Shown: positions 54,094 to 64,000 of the stretch, piece by piece
Layout: the number at the start of each line of letters is the position of its first letter
How positions within the stretch are numbered: position 1 is the stretch's first letter
DNA from: Massospora cicadina
Lineage: Eukaryota > Entomophthoromycota > Entomophthoromycetes > Entomophthorales > Entomophthoraceae
Direction: 5' to 3'
DNA length: 64,000 nt
NCBI GenBank assembly: GCA_022478985.1
Contig: JAKSZP010000014.1
Location: 1-64,000 of the forward strand
Notes under the pieces: generated by a model
The model's database searches: none
What the model was told of the DNA's origin: nothing
Seen by the model: only the letters and a program-made list of their open reading frames with translations
Made by a program: the position numbers and the translations under genes

Positions 54094-54893
54094 TGTTATG
54101 AACCCAGCATTCTATGGAAAGACCTGGTTTTTGACGTTGGTATGTTAAGACCCACAGGGAAAGCCAAGGTCCACAAGGCACCTCTAGATTCAAAGCTCTC
54201 TGAGTGGGCGCGTTGGGGAGGGGGTTGGAAAGTCTCCAACCCAAATTTTGGGGCTCATATTTCGCGTTTTTTCTTAAAGAATAAACTATCTAAAAAGATT
54301 CAATATACTTTTTTATAAAACTAAAATGATTAAAAAATGACCTAACACCATACTATTAGCAGGGTGCTGGGCTGTATGGTGGGAGGGGGAACATCTGCTA
54401 AGCTAAATTGTGATAGGGGACCAAACCACTTTCAAATTGTTAATTAATGGATTTGATCCCAATTTCACCTCAATAGTATTGCCCAAAGTTTCCAAGCTAT
54501 TCTCAGGACGATTTCCTGACTTCCAAATGTCTGAATTTGCATTTTCACTTTTATAATGGGGTATTGGGTTTGAACCCAAATTATCAGCCCTTTCTCTTCG
54601 ATTTTTTGCTCAAATTTTGCTTTTTAGGTGAGTTTTCCCTTTCATATTAACTTCAAGTTGAACTACCAGATGAGGGCATGGAATGGGGACTGTGGTGGGG
54701 GGGTTCTGAATTCTTATGTCTTCACAAAGCTGGTTAATCTTTTAAAATAAAACTTTTCAGATTTTGATACTAAGATGGGTTTGGGTTGTGGGGTAAGAGT
54801 GTGAGGGGCGTGTGGCAAACAGGGAGGGGCAGCAGCCACCCATCTATCATCCAGGGTATGCCTTAGGTCAGAGATTTGGGTGAGAGGAAGGGA
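54094..54893 (-). repeat. 5' LTR of D, inner part
   Basis: 800 bp of the E-type LTR in reverse, interrupted by F near its outer end. It carries a 61-codon frame (54714-54899) with LPLTQISDLRHTLDDRWVAA. Confidence 0.85.
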
Positions 54894-56358
54894 AGTCATA
54901 CAATTAACATGTCAAAGAAAAACTGGGCTTCCATCAGGGGGTAATCAAATCCATGAAAAAATCCATAGTCCACAAGGCATCACCTTTCTAATGATATGCA
55001 AATAAGAACTACGCGGGGACAGGTTAAAAAGGTACTGGTCTATGAACATCATTCCTGCTCTGACCAGTAAGCTGATTGCTGGAAGTAATCCTGACCACGC
55101 TTTGAATATGGGGTCAAAATGCCAAGGTTGGCGGGAGGGGATTGTTCTGTCAATTGGTGTTTTCCATTTGGGTGGATTCCCAACTTGGCTGAATGCGCAC
55201 CTGATAACGTGAAGCAACATAGGTCTTGTCAGGTTCAATCCCAGCCATTTTGTTTCGATTAGAATCTTCCAAATCTTCATTCCCATTTTCTCCTTAGTTG
55301 TGGAGATATGAATCAAGTAATGGATCAATCAGCACTCCTTGGGTTACTTAATACCATACTCCTGATATTTTTGATCATTTATCTGATACTGAGGAGTGGC
55401 AATTGTTTTGTCAGGTTTAATCCCAGCAGAGTCTTTCTAAGATGTGACCACCAAATCATCGTTTCCATTTTCTTCATAGTTTGTACAGATTAAGTTGGGC
55501 GTCTGTTCATTCCATTCGCTTTGAGATTCTCAATAGCCTTTTAATGGATTGCCATCTTGCAAAATCGTAGGGTACAACTCCCAAGGGTTTCCATGCTGAG
55601 AGAGACAATAGCTGAGATAACCAATGTGATGACCACCATCATTACTTATACAAATGAGTTTGGACCTCCATTGATTGGGGTAATTTCTTAGGGATCGCCA
55701 GACTAGTGAAAATTATAAAATGTTCAAAGGATTTAGGCAAATTTAAAGGTTTATTATTATAATACAAGAATAACCCAGAACTCTACCATCATCAGAGCAC
55801 TGAGTTTTTATAATTGAAGGTAAGTGAGGGGCGGAGACTTAAAACATTTCTTACAAATGGGCGCGCAAATCTTCCTAAAACGCTGGAACTTTTTGCATCA
55901 TGTCATGTCTTGCATATTGTAGGCGCCTCAATTTGCAGTTCCTGTTGCCAAATTTTTTGCTTCCTTCCGGGTTCCAGAATGCCACCATATCACAATTTTC
56001 ATAACAAAATTCTCTTTCCCTTTGGGGGATTTTTTCTTAGATTGACTTTGGGGCTAAAAATCCTGTCAGTACTTTGGTCTCAATCCAATTATTGTGCTCC
56101 GATTTCAATGTAGATTGTTGCAATTTTCATGACAGGTTTTGGCTAAATCAAATTTTCCAACAAAATACTCCCCTTCCATTCTTTAACTTGTCATAAAATT
56201 GAGTCTAGGGGGCCTCAGGAAGAAACCCACCTCTCATCAAGGGTGTGCCCTAAATCCACCAATTTTTCTAATGGAAGGCTCGGGGATGTTCCCCCTTCTT
56301 TGATCAAAAGGGGTGAATCAACCAATTCAATTACATGGGAGCTTCTGGGATCCTTACA
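54894..56358 (-). repeat. 3' LTR of F
   Basis: 1465 bp, minus-strand start TGTAAGGATCC. The LTR site TAACCCAG at 55771-55778 is complementary to eight bases of the primer site. Matches 62204-63669. Confidence 0.9.
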
Positions 56359-57014
56359 TTACCCTTTCCTAAAAGGATAGGGTCTACTCCTCCCTCTGGA
56401 GCCCATAATAGAGCATAGTTTTTATGAGGTAAGGTCATATTAATGGCTTCAAGGGTCTGGGGTTTCATAGCAGCGAGCGTTGGGGCAGTAGGATTTTGTG
56501 CATGGAACTTGTTGATTTGATCCCAACAATTGGTACAATTGTGGGATGTAATCCAAATGTTGTCATAGGCGGGGTACCCTTTCCACGCCACCAAGTGTTG
56601 AATCCCCCATTTTACATTTCCTCAAACCCAAGATCTCCTCCACCTTGAATTCCAGCATTCCTTCCACCAACAAGGGTTTGATCTCCGCAGTTTGGTTCCC
56701 TTTGAACGGTGACAGCGCTGATGCATGGAATAACTCTTGGATCTTCCAGTGTGGGGGAAAATTCACATAAAAGGACTCATTTTAAGATTTTACTGATGGT
56801 AACGGTCCTTCACTTTTGCAGACCAGTTTGCAGAAGGATATCTTTAGTTAAGAATTTTTCTGTTCTCTATCACCAGGTCACTCAACTGGTATTCAGGCGC
56901 TGCTCTTCTTTTTCAATCATGGAAACGCTTGACATCCTGGGAGGCTTTTGTCAATTGCCTCTGCACCTGCTGGTGTATTTTCTGAATGTGTGTTGCAAAG
57001 ATATCCACTTCAGG
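56359..57014 (-). pseudogene. Integrase C-terminus, chromodomain and polypurine tract of F
   Basis: From high to low: THIQKIHQQVQRQLTKASQ, then FPPHWKIQELFHASALSPFK, LLVEGMLEFKVEEILGLRK, a frameshift near 56600, and VAWKGYPAYDNIWITSHNC with INKFHAQNP, a clear chromodomain. The tail YALLWAPEGGVDPILLGKGN runs through the polypurine tract AGGAAAGGGTAA, and the frame continues VRIPEAPM inside the LTR before stopping. This is the best-preserved tail of the three. Confidence 0.85.
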
Positions 57015-57894
57015 TGTTATGGAGTATGCTGATAATAAGGTTTCGACCAACCTGGAACTTCGGGTGAGTTACTACACAAAACACAAGCCTGAATACTGCA
57101 AGCACAGCCATCCAAAATGATGTGTTAAAAATTAGAGTACTGGCCATGAAGACCAGCCTGGGGGTTCTTAAAACCAGGATCATCTCACTTTTATTAAAAA
57201 TATTCACTAAAGGCCAAAAATCTAAGGTTTTTTGTTTTTTATAGATTTTTATTTGAAATATATGATGGGGAAAATTGAGAAAGTGGAGCAACAGTGGTAC
57301 CTATTGGGACCCACTGCTTATAATCTTGCTGGGAAAATTGCATCACATGCACAACTGGCATTGGGAATAAACTTGCAAAGATCCACAAATTGGGCTGACA
57401 AACCTATTTTGAAACCAACTTGTTTCAGGAATGCTTAGCTGAATTCATTTTGGGCTCATTACTTGAATTAAATTTTTTTCTCATGTGCATGCATTTTGTG
57501 ATGGTGGCGACATTTTGGGAAGCTTGCAGGTAGCGCCCAAGGCCAGGCCACATAATGCTGGACCCAGTTGATTGGAAGGGGCTGACCACCCCATACCTGT
57601 TAGGGGACAGGTGTGGCATAGACACAATGGCGGGATCTCGGTGGGGTTGGGGTTTTTGTGCAATTTTACCACCTCCCAGAATACCCAACAAGTATTTTTC
57701 ACCAGCTCGGCAGAGGATAACGCTGGGAGGGGCATTGCAGCTCTCAGGGGTATGCCGTGACCCACCTCTCATCCAACACATGGGCCAAATCGCCCTAGGA
57801 GATGAGAGGTTTGGTTGCTGGCTTCTGACCCTTGTTTGAGCGGAACAGGAATTAGTCCTAATCCAAATGGAGAGGTTCCTGCCCCAGACTTACA
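57015..57894 (-). repeat. Solo LTR, family S2 copy 3, inside F
   Basis: 880 bp, minus-strand TGTAAGTCTGGGG to TCCATAACA, ending like the copies at 15402 and 17565 (TTATCAGCA-ACTCCAT-ACA). It separates NPAITISPQIQTNTP from the rest of the F integrase. Flanks TCAGG and GAGGG match poorly, so the target duplication is eroded or boundaries are off by a few bases. Confidence 0.78.
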
Positions 57895-58560
57895 GAGGGA
57901 GTATTTGTTTGAATTTGGGGACTAATTGTAATTGCTGGGTTGTAGCCTAAGTTGACATACAGCGGCAATATTCCAGTAGAGATGCGCATAGAATTATTAT
58001 ACAAGAACTGGGCTAATGCCAGATCTCTAGCCCAAGTAACTTGAGCAGCAGAGGCGTAATACTGTAGATATTGCTCTAGGGACTGGTTAGCCTTCTTGGT
58101 TTGTCCATTGGACTGGGGGTGATAGGCCAAAGATTGACAAGGTTTGATGTGAAGTATATTGCGCAGGGCCTCTCAAAATCTCGATGTGAACTGTGGTCCC
58201 CTATCGCTAATTATCTCCTGTGGTACCCCAAACATGGTGAAGACATTTTTCACAGATAGGTTGGCATGTCTTCCACTGTAATTTTAGTTAATCATGGGAT
58301 GAACAGGCCATATTTGTTGAACCTGTCCACAACTACCATGTTTGCATCAAACCCCTTTGAAGTTGGTAGACTGAATATGAAGTTAACTGATACCAATGCC
58401 CATGGTCTCACTACTCGTTGTAGTGGATTTAAGAGCCTGTTTCACCAAGTTCTGTTAGATTTGAATTGCACACAGGTCAGGCAGCATTCTACCCAAGCTG
58501 GCACATCTTTTTTTATCCATCCCAGTTGTACGTTCTTTTTATTAGGTTAGTAGTCTTCCT
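57895..58560 (-). pseudogene. Integrase core of F
   Basis: Minus-strand VVDRFNKYGLFIP near 58270-58330, then a broken middle, then the 91-codon frame at 57858-58130 with AYHPQSNGQTKKANQSLEQY. The catalytic Glu of the usual QTERANQ motif is Lys here. Upstream, the zinc-binding domain is visible as HHGGRKT and LIKRTYNW near 58530-58580. Confidence 0.82.
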
Positions 58561-58614
58561 TCCTCCATGGTGTCCCATTGTCAGCGGGTCATGAAGTTCC
58601 TTTATGTCTTGGGG

Positions 58615-58896
58615 TCATAAACTTTTGGGCACCCATATGCCATCCTGAAAATATATCGCCTTGTCCTTTTTAGAGTACCAACTTGAGGGGCTTTTCACCA
58701 ACTGTATCTGATACCTGAGAGCTTGTCCTCTGATAGTTTCAGCTTGCGCATCCATTACTGCGTCCAAGAGGGACACATCAGTACTGTTTGGTGGGCTTGG
58801 TTCAGGAGTGTCTTGTTGTGTGGTCCCCATGGCGTTGTTGGAGGTCTCAGGTGTGGTCAGTTGGAAGTGAGATTGAGAGTATTGCGTGGACCACAA
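58615..58896 (-). pseudogene. RNase H-integrase linker of F
   Basis: An intact 93-codon frame, acidic and Pro/Thr-rich, ending RYQIQLVKSPSSWYSKKDKA and YFQDGIWVPKSL. The last part is the conserved start of the integrase region. Confidence 0.65.
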
Positions 58897-59099
58897 TGTC
58901 AGAAAATGTTGCTGATTTCACTGACAGCTCAGACAGCACTTGTTAATGAGAAATCACTGTATCTAATTTTGTTCCTTCCCTGGGGTCAGCCTCAATTGCC
59001 AGGCTTCTACTTAGTATGTCCTGCAATATGTGCGTAGGCTCCTTTATGAACTCATATTTGAAGGTGAAGTTTTACAGGTCTCATTGGGTTCTAGTTTGT

Positions 59100-60240
59100 A
59101 TGTGCACCAACTTCTGCAGCTTTCAATTGTAGATAAGTGATTTATGATTCATTTGCACTGTCACTGTGTTCTTTGCTCCCTGAAACAAATACCACCAGTG
59201 CATCATCGCCCATGCTACCATGGCCAGCATTTATCATAAATTGCCCAAAGCTATTTAGCACCCATAAAATTCCTAGAAAAGTATGACACGGGTGTTTGCA
59301 GCCATCATGCTCCTGTACCAATACTGCCCCCACATCTGTGCTGGAGGCATTGCAATCTACAATAAAAGGTTTATCTTCATCAGAATGTCTTAGAACTGGT
59401 GCTGAGGTGAAACTTCTTTAACAGACTCAAGTCCCGTTGGCATTCCGCCGTCCATGTGAATGGAACATCCTTTCCCATCAGTGAGTGGAGGGGGGTGACA
59501 AGTTCCAAAATCGCTAGCAAGAATTTCTTCAGAAAATTGATGTATCCCAAAAACCGTGGAATTGCTTCTGGGTAGTGGGAGTTGCCCATGTTTGTATCGC
59601 TTCCAGATTGGAGAGAGCAATAGCATGCCATCTTTAAGCACCAAATTTCCTAGGAACTTCACCTCGTCTTTGGTAAATTCACATTTTGATGACTTTGCAT
59701 GCAGGACTGAACGCTGCAAGGTAGCCATCACCGCCACCAGATCCTTCTTGTATTGCTCAGGGGTAGGGGAATAGACCAGAATTTCATCTATATATGCCAC
59801 TGCGCATGTAAAGTGGAGGTTACCCAATGCATGATTGATAAACCTCTGGAAAATGGCGGGGCATTTTTCAACCCAAATGGAATGACTCTGAACTGGTAGT
59901 GCTGTGGCAGGTGCATATTGCCGTCAGCCGTGCTTGTCCTTCCTTCACTCAGATTTGATGGAAAGCGTTGACTAGATCCAGTTTTGAAAATACTTTGGAC
60001 TTGGCAATTGCTTAGGAGAACACGGCCTCCAGTGGAAGGGGGTATAGATCCGGTACCATAACATTGTTTAAGTGGCTGTAATCCACACATGGTCATAAGA
60101 TCCCGTCAGGTTTTTGGGAAAACACCATGGGGGATGACACTGGTGAGGTTTTCTTTATTATCCATCCTTTGGCCATCATTTCATCAATCCAAATGTTCAG
60201 TGCATGATCCTTGGCTGCCGTATATGGGTATAGTGGGCAA
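59100..60240 (-). pseudogene. RT and RNase H of F
   Basis: Minus-strand RT begins WIIKKTSPVSSPMVFSQKPD with several stops, then VFSKLDLVNAFHQ. The 145-codon frame at 59390-59827 holds AYIDEILVYSPTPEQYKKDL, where the active site is YIDE (59783-59794) instead of YxDD, and KCEFTKDEVKFLGNLVLKDG. A frameshift leads to IPRFLGYINFLKKFLLAILE (59380-59631). RNase H is recognisable as [15 protein letters not shown] but otherwise scrambled (59142-59333). Confidence 0.86.
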
Positions 60241-60246
60241 GTAATA

Positions 60247-60525
60247 TTATAATATCCACTGTTGGGCGAAAATTGATGTCAAACTTAGAGTAAGGTGGCA
60301 GTCAATTTTCTTTGTCCACATCAAATAGTTCTTTATATGGTTCCAGTATTGCGGGCATTGTGAGGAGGTCAGTAACTGCACCCAAAATTGAGTATTCCAC
60401 TGTGGCTTCCAGGGCGTTTCCTTTTGCCAATCTGGGGAGCAGGGCATTTTGCCAGAGTGATAGAATGTCAAGAAAGTGAGCATATTTTGTTTGAGATTGA
60501 TTTCAATTGCTGTCAGCGCCACCAT
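60247..60525 (-). pseudogene. Protease-RT linker of F
   Basis: An intact 92-codon frame, no motif beyond position. Starts close to the protease end. Confidence 0.45.
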
Positions 60526-60561
60526 CCTACCCCAGAATAATGTGGTAGAGTTGGTCCAGAA

Positions 60562-60834
60562 TTAATGAGAAGTTGACGTGGAACTGGTGCCCATAGGCTG
60601 AGAAGTGTAGTGCTCATGTAGAGTCAGGGTGACCATTAATACCTTGGAAGTCCTCATGATGGGCGCCCCCGTGGTAACCATCAAGTCTAATGAATGTGCC
60701 ATTTTGAGGTCAATAAAGTTTCTTGATGCTCCTGTGTCCTCTAGTGCATTCATTACTGCCCTTCTGGAGCCTATTGTAATGTCCACGGTGATCAGGAAAT
60801 AAGCATAATCAGATTTATTGAAGCTGTTCAACAT
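60562..60834 (-). pseudogene. Aspartic protease of F
   Basis: A 90-codon minus-strand frame with NALEDTGASRNFIDLKMAHS. The DTGA active site is intact, and the downstream hydrophobic strand (VLMVTLTLHEHYTSQP) follows. The C-terminal part is in another frame. Confidence 0.85.
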
Positions 60835-61486
60835 ACTTCCATGGTTTTGGATGCAATTGTGGAATGATCCTATGATTGATTGAGAAACTGGGAAGGCATT
60901 ACTACTTCCTGATAATACAAGAGTGAGGCCAACATGGGGTCTGACAAATCTTTAGAGGACATAGTGACTAAGGTCCTCAACAATGGGATTATGCCAGTGA
61001 TCCTCCTCAATTTTCTCCATTGTTTCCATATGGTAGGGGGATAGTGAAGGGGCCTCTGGATCCACTGGTATGAGTATGGTGCCTGGGGCTCTTTCTGATG
61101 AATCGCTGACCAAGTTCATGAGCCTAAGTAGTTTGTCCTGAATTGCTAAAAACCCTTGGGATATCCAGCTGTGAAATGGATGATCTGTGTGACAGGATGC
61201 AAGCTGAATTGAATAGTTTAATATCAGAGGGGTGTGCTTTTTTCTCCTGAATCTTCAAAAGGACATATGAGGTCAGGGTCAATACCTACAGCATATTAGA
61301 GGGGACATCTTGCTGATCTGTTTCTGCCAAGAAGGTGTCATACACTGCTCATACTGGACCTTGTTCTCAATTTGTTATCCACTTTTCCCTCCTTGTTGAA
61401 TATCATGAGTGCCCCATTTTTGGAGGTGGAGGGGGTTGGTTTAGTGTAAAGGACATGCAGCTTATAGTGGCTGATTTTTTGGTAGG

Positions 61487-61810
61487 TTATATTCCAGGAT
61501 GAGCCTCAATTTGCTGGGCTAGCTTGTATTCCCCCTCCAAAGTTTGTGGTCCATTAGACCATGTCATGTGTAACCCCGCTCCTTGTTTGAGAGAAGCACA
61601 GAATGCAGCAATGGCAATATTCGCTGGTAGTTGAAGAGACTTTGCAAGTTGGTGGAATTTATTAATATGGTCCTCCAAATTTGTGGCCATTCCCCGTTGT
61701 TGAAATATTTGGTAAATGAGTTGTGGCCTCAATGCTGGTGTGACCACCATGGACAAAACTATCATAAATAATGAGGGAGGCAACTCCCCCATGTATGAAT
61801 TTTGATACAA
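61487..61810 (-). pseudogene. Gag capsid of F
   Basis: A 107-codon frame reading MATNLEDHINKFHQLAKSLQ and IAIAAFCASLKQGAGLHMTW, the helical capsid region of chromovirus Gag. No zinc knuckle is visible between here and the protease. The rest (60840-61486 and 61811-62190) is broken. Confidence 0.7.
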
Positions 61811-62193
61811 GGGGTGTGGGCCCGGATTTTGGACCTTATGTCCAAAGCGTCCAATAGTGCCAAGGATTATTGATCATCTGAAGCTTCTGTGGTTCCATTT
61901 AAAGTCGCTCTCAATTTGAGCTCTTCCAAAGCTCTCAACACCTGGAGAGCCACTTCATCAGAGGGGCATGAGGCGGGCTCTATCACCGTTCCATTGCACG
62001 CTTAAGCACTTGAGGGGGGAGAAATTGGATGTGCTGCTCAAATGAGCAGTATTTGCTTGATTACCTTGATTGACGCCACTTATCACCAGCAGGTCAGGAG
62101 AAACCAATGAAACCATATATAAGCTCTGTTAGGCTGTTGATAAGCCCAGCTTCAGAAAATCATGGGCTAAAGATATGACATCAGTATTAATTA

Positions 62194-62203
62194 GCTGGGT
62201 TAG
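62194..62203 (-). other. Primer site of F, self-priming type
   Basis: Minus-strand CTAACCCAGC directly after the LTR. Eight of its bases pair with the LTR-internal site at 55771-55778, seven or so with 63090-63098. Confidence 0.5.
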
Positions 62204-63669
62204 TGTTCCAGACAATTGACGTGCCAAAAAGAGTCTGGGCTTCCATTGGGGGTACTCCAATATCTATGAAAGAATCCATAGTCCATAAGGCATCGCCATT
62301 CTGATGATACATGAATAAGAACCACGTGGGGACAGGTGTGGAAATACTATTCTATGAACATCATTCCTGCTCTGACCAGTAAGCTGATTGCTGGAAGTAA
62401 TCCTGACAACGCTTTGAATATGGGGTCAAAATGCCAAGGTTGGCGGGAGGGGATTGTTCTGTCCATTGGTGTTTTCCTTTTTGGGTGGATTACCAACTTT
62501 GCTGAATGTGCACCTGATAACGTGAAGCAACAAGGGTCCTGTCAGGTTCAGTCCCAGCCATTTTGTTTCGAGTAGAATCTTCCAAATCTTCATTATCATT
62601 TTCTCCTTAGTTGTGGAGATATGAATCAAGTAATGGATCAATCAGCCCTCTTTAGGTTACTTAGGGCCATACTCCTAATATTATTGAGCGTGTATCTGAT
62701 ACTGAGGTGTGGCAATTGTTTTGCCAGGTTTAATCCCAGCAGAGCTTTTTTTGAGATGTGATCACCAAATCATCATTTCCATTTTCTTCATAGTTTACAC
62801 AGATTAAGTTGAGCATTTGGTCATTCCATTCGCTTTGAGATTCTCAATAGTCATTTTGCTAGTTTGGGCCATCTTGCAAAACTTATAGGGTATAACTCCC
62901 AAGGGTTTCCACGCTGAGATAGGTAACAGTTGAGATAACTAATGTGACGGCCACCATCCTTACTGATACAGATAAGCGTGGACTCTCCATCAGTTGGGGT
63001 GGTTTCTTGGGGATCACCAGACTAGTTGAAAATTATAAAATGTTAAAAGAATTTTGGCAAAATTAAAGTTTTATAAGGATGGTACAAAATAACTCAGCAC
63101 TACCATCAGCAGAGCACTGGGTTTTTTAAGTGAAGGTAAGTGAGGGGTGGGGGCTTGGGAATAATTCTTTCAACTGGGCGCGCAAATCTTTAAATGCTGG
63201 ACTTTTGCATCATGGCTTAGCTTGCAGATTTCAGGTGCCTTAATTTACAGTTCCTATTGCCAAATTTTTTGCTTCCATCCGGGTTCCAGCATGCTTGCAT
63301 ATCTCACAATTTTCCTAACAAAATTTTCTATCCCTTTGAAGGGATCTTTGCCAGATCCATTTTGGGGCTAACCTTTCTGTTAGGGTTTTGGTCTCAATCT
63401 GCTAAATTTGCTCAGATTTATTCATAGATTGTTGCAATTTTCATGACTGGCTTTGGCTGAAATGAATCTCCCAGAAAATCCTCCCCCTCCATTCTTTGGC
63501 TTGTCATAAAATTGAGTTGAGGGGCCTTGGCAGAAATCCACCGCTCATCAAAGGTGTTCCCTAAATCTGCCATTTTATCTAATTGAAGGGCTCAGGGATG
63601 TTCTTCTTTCTTTGAAAAAAAGGGGTGAATCAATTGGTCCAATTTCTGGGGGCATCTAGGATCCTTACA
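62204..63669 (-). repeat. 5' LTR of F
   Basis: 1466 bp, minus-strand TGTAAGGATCC to TGGAACA. It shares long blocks with 54894-56358. Confidence 0.9.
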
Positions 63670-63753
63670 AGGGCCTTAGAATTTGAACCCTTTTTGGTTA
63701 TAAAGGGGTGTACACCTCTTTCCAGCTTGATGGCCGGCCTCTGAGGCCTTACA
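63670..63753 (-). repeat. 5' LTR of D, outer end
   Basis: Completes the D LTR after the F insertion. Minus-strand start TGTAAGGCCTCAGAGGCCGG at 63753, nearly identical to the LTR starts of E. Confidence 0.85.
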
Positions 63754-63862
63754 CAAAGTTTCTTGAAACCTGCAGTACCTTGTGGACTGTGGCTATCCTT
63801 GTGAGTCTTGATATACCCACAAAGGAAGCCAGGTCCTTCCCTTGCACGCTGAATTTCTAACG
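63754..63862 (+). repeat. LTR fragment of the D/E family, plus orientation
   Basis: About 109 bp matching the last part of the E LTR (GTACCTTGTGGACTGTGGC, CCTTGCACGCTG...CTAACG). D therefore appears to have inserted into, or recombined with, another LTR of its own family. Confidence 0.65.
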
Positions 63863-64000
63863 GTTGGAGTGGACAATCCAAACTAAGCCATTGGGTCATA
63901 TCTGAACCCACTCCTTTGCAACCTCAGCAAGCTAGTAAGTCATCAGGATAAGCATCATGGCGATAAAGGTGGAATCTCATCTGCACATTGGTATATGAAG
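63863..64000. other. Window end, no recognisable gene
   Basis: Short remainder with nothing I can assign. Confidence 0.3.

Larger units (their letters stand above)
54894..63669 (-). mobile_element. Chromovirus F (Ty3/gypsy), full length, decayed
   Basis: LTRs 54894-56358 and 62204-63669 enclose gag, protease, RT, RNase H, integrase and chromodomain on the minus strand. The target duplication is AGGGA (54889-54893) and AGGGC (63670-63674), one mismatch. The unbroken sequence in E LTRs reads GAAGGGCCTTGGG in the matching orientation, confirming insertion into the 5' LTR of D. An S2 solo LTR lies at 57015-57894. Confidence 0.92.
26221..63753 (-). mobile_element. Chromovirus D, split into five pieces by nested insertions
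   Basis: Pieces 26221-27497, 33590-34277, 45784-47167, 52158-54893 and 63675-63753 join into one minus-strand element of about 6.2 kb. Each junction is explained by an inserted LTR retrotransposon (C, A, B, F) with a target duplication, and the sister element E is uninterrupted at every one of these sites. Order on the minus strand: 5' LTR, gag position, protease, RT, RNase H, integrase, chromodomain, 3' LTR. The outer end of the 3' LTR is missing. Confidence 0.9.

Noticed and set aside
1..64000. Repeat-induced point mutation as cause of the decay
   Set aside because: C-to-T changes occur in several target duplications and many stops are TAG/TGA, but A/C and frameshift changes are also common. 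Without dinucleotide counts I cannot claim it. A RIP-index calculation on LTR pairs would decide.

Overview
This window looks like a transposon-bloated, AT-rich eukaryotic nuclear genome. Chromodomain-bearing Ty3/gypsy retrotransposons, a Bem46-type hydrolase gene close in length to the fission-yeast protein, and tiny introns with TACTAAC/CTAAT-like branch sites make a fungus the best guess. The exact lineage is not resolved. Only one convincing host gene is visible: a six-exon bem46-like alpha/beta hydrolase at 10877-11966 with five introns of 34-37 nt. Nearly everything else is mobile DNA, most of it broken by stops and frameshifts.

Layout. 1-3060: 3' half of chromovirus G, interrupted by a solo LTR (1273-2427, perfect 5-bp target duplication). 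3291-5050: a GC-richer stretch I cannot identify. 5056-5560: reverse transcriptase/RNase H relic. 6028-7817: short non-autonomous LTR element with no coding capacity. 8736-9550: AT-rich repeats. 9564-9800: piggyBac-like MITE flanked by TTAA. 9961-10019: a tiny poly(A) retro-insertion. 10877-11966: bem46. 12957-15030: SINE-like and retroelement scraps. 15402-16397 and 17565-18561: two LTRs of one family. 19642-26220: chromovirus E (+), interrupted by a SINE at 23611-23907.

26221-63753 is a nest. Chromovirus D (minus strand, sister of E) is split by C (27498-33589, +), A (34278-45783, -) and B (47168-52157, +), and its 5' LTR is split by F (54894-63669, -). Removing the inserts restores about 6.2 kb of D, matching E without its SINE. 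A in turn carries a solo LTR inside its protease motif, a 1.9-kb gag-only LINE-like element and a 58-bp poly(A) insert. F carries a solo LTR between integrase segments.

Two retrotransposon groups coexist. A, B and C have a tRNA-type primer site (TGGTG/TTCTCACTACAG or a variant), a D[SM]GAP-type protease site, no chromodomain, and a shared integrase C-terminus. D, E and F (probably also G and the solo LTR families S1 and S2) have a chromodomain and a primer site that looks self-primed from within the LTR, in the manner of Tf1/sushi elements. In these the Pol reading frame appears to run through the polypurine tract into the LTR, ending in a conserved block around D-L-x-H-x-L-D-E-R-W-V. That LTR-encoded Pol tail is the observation I consider most novel.
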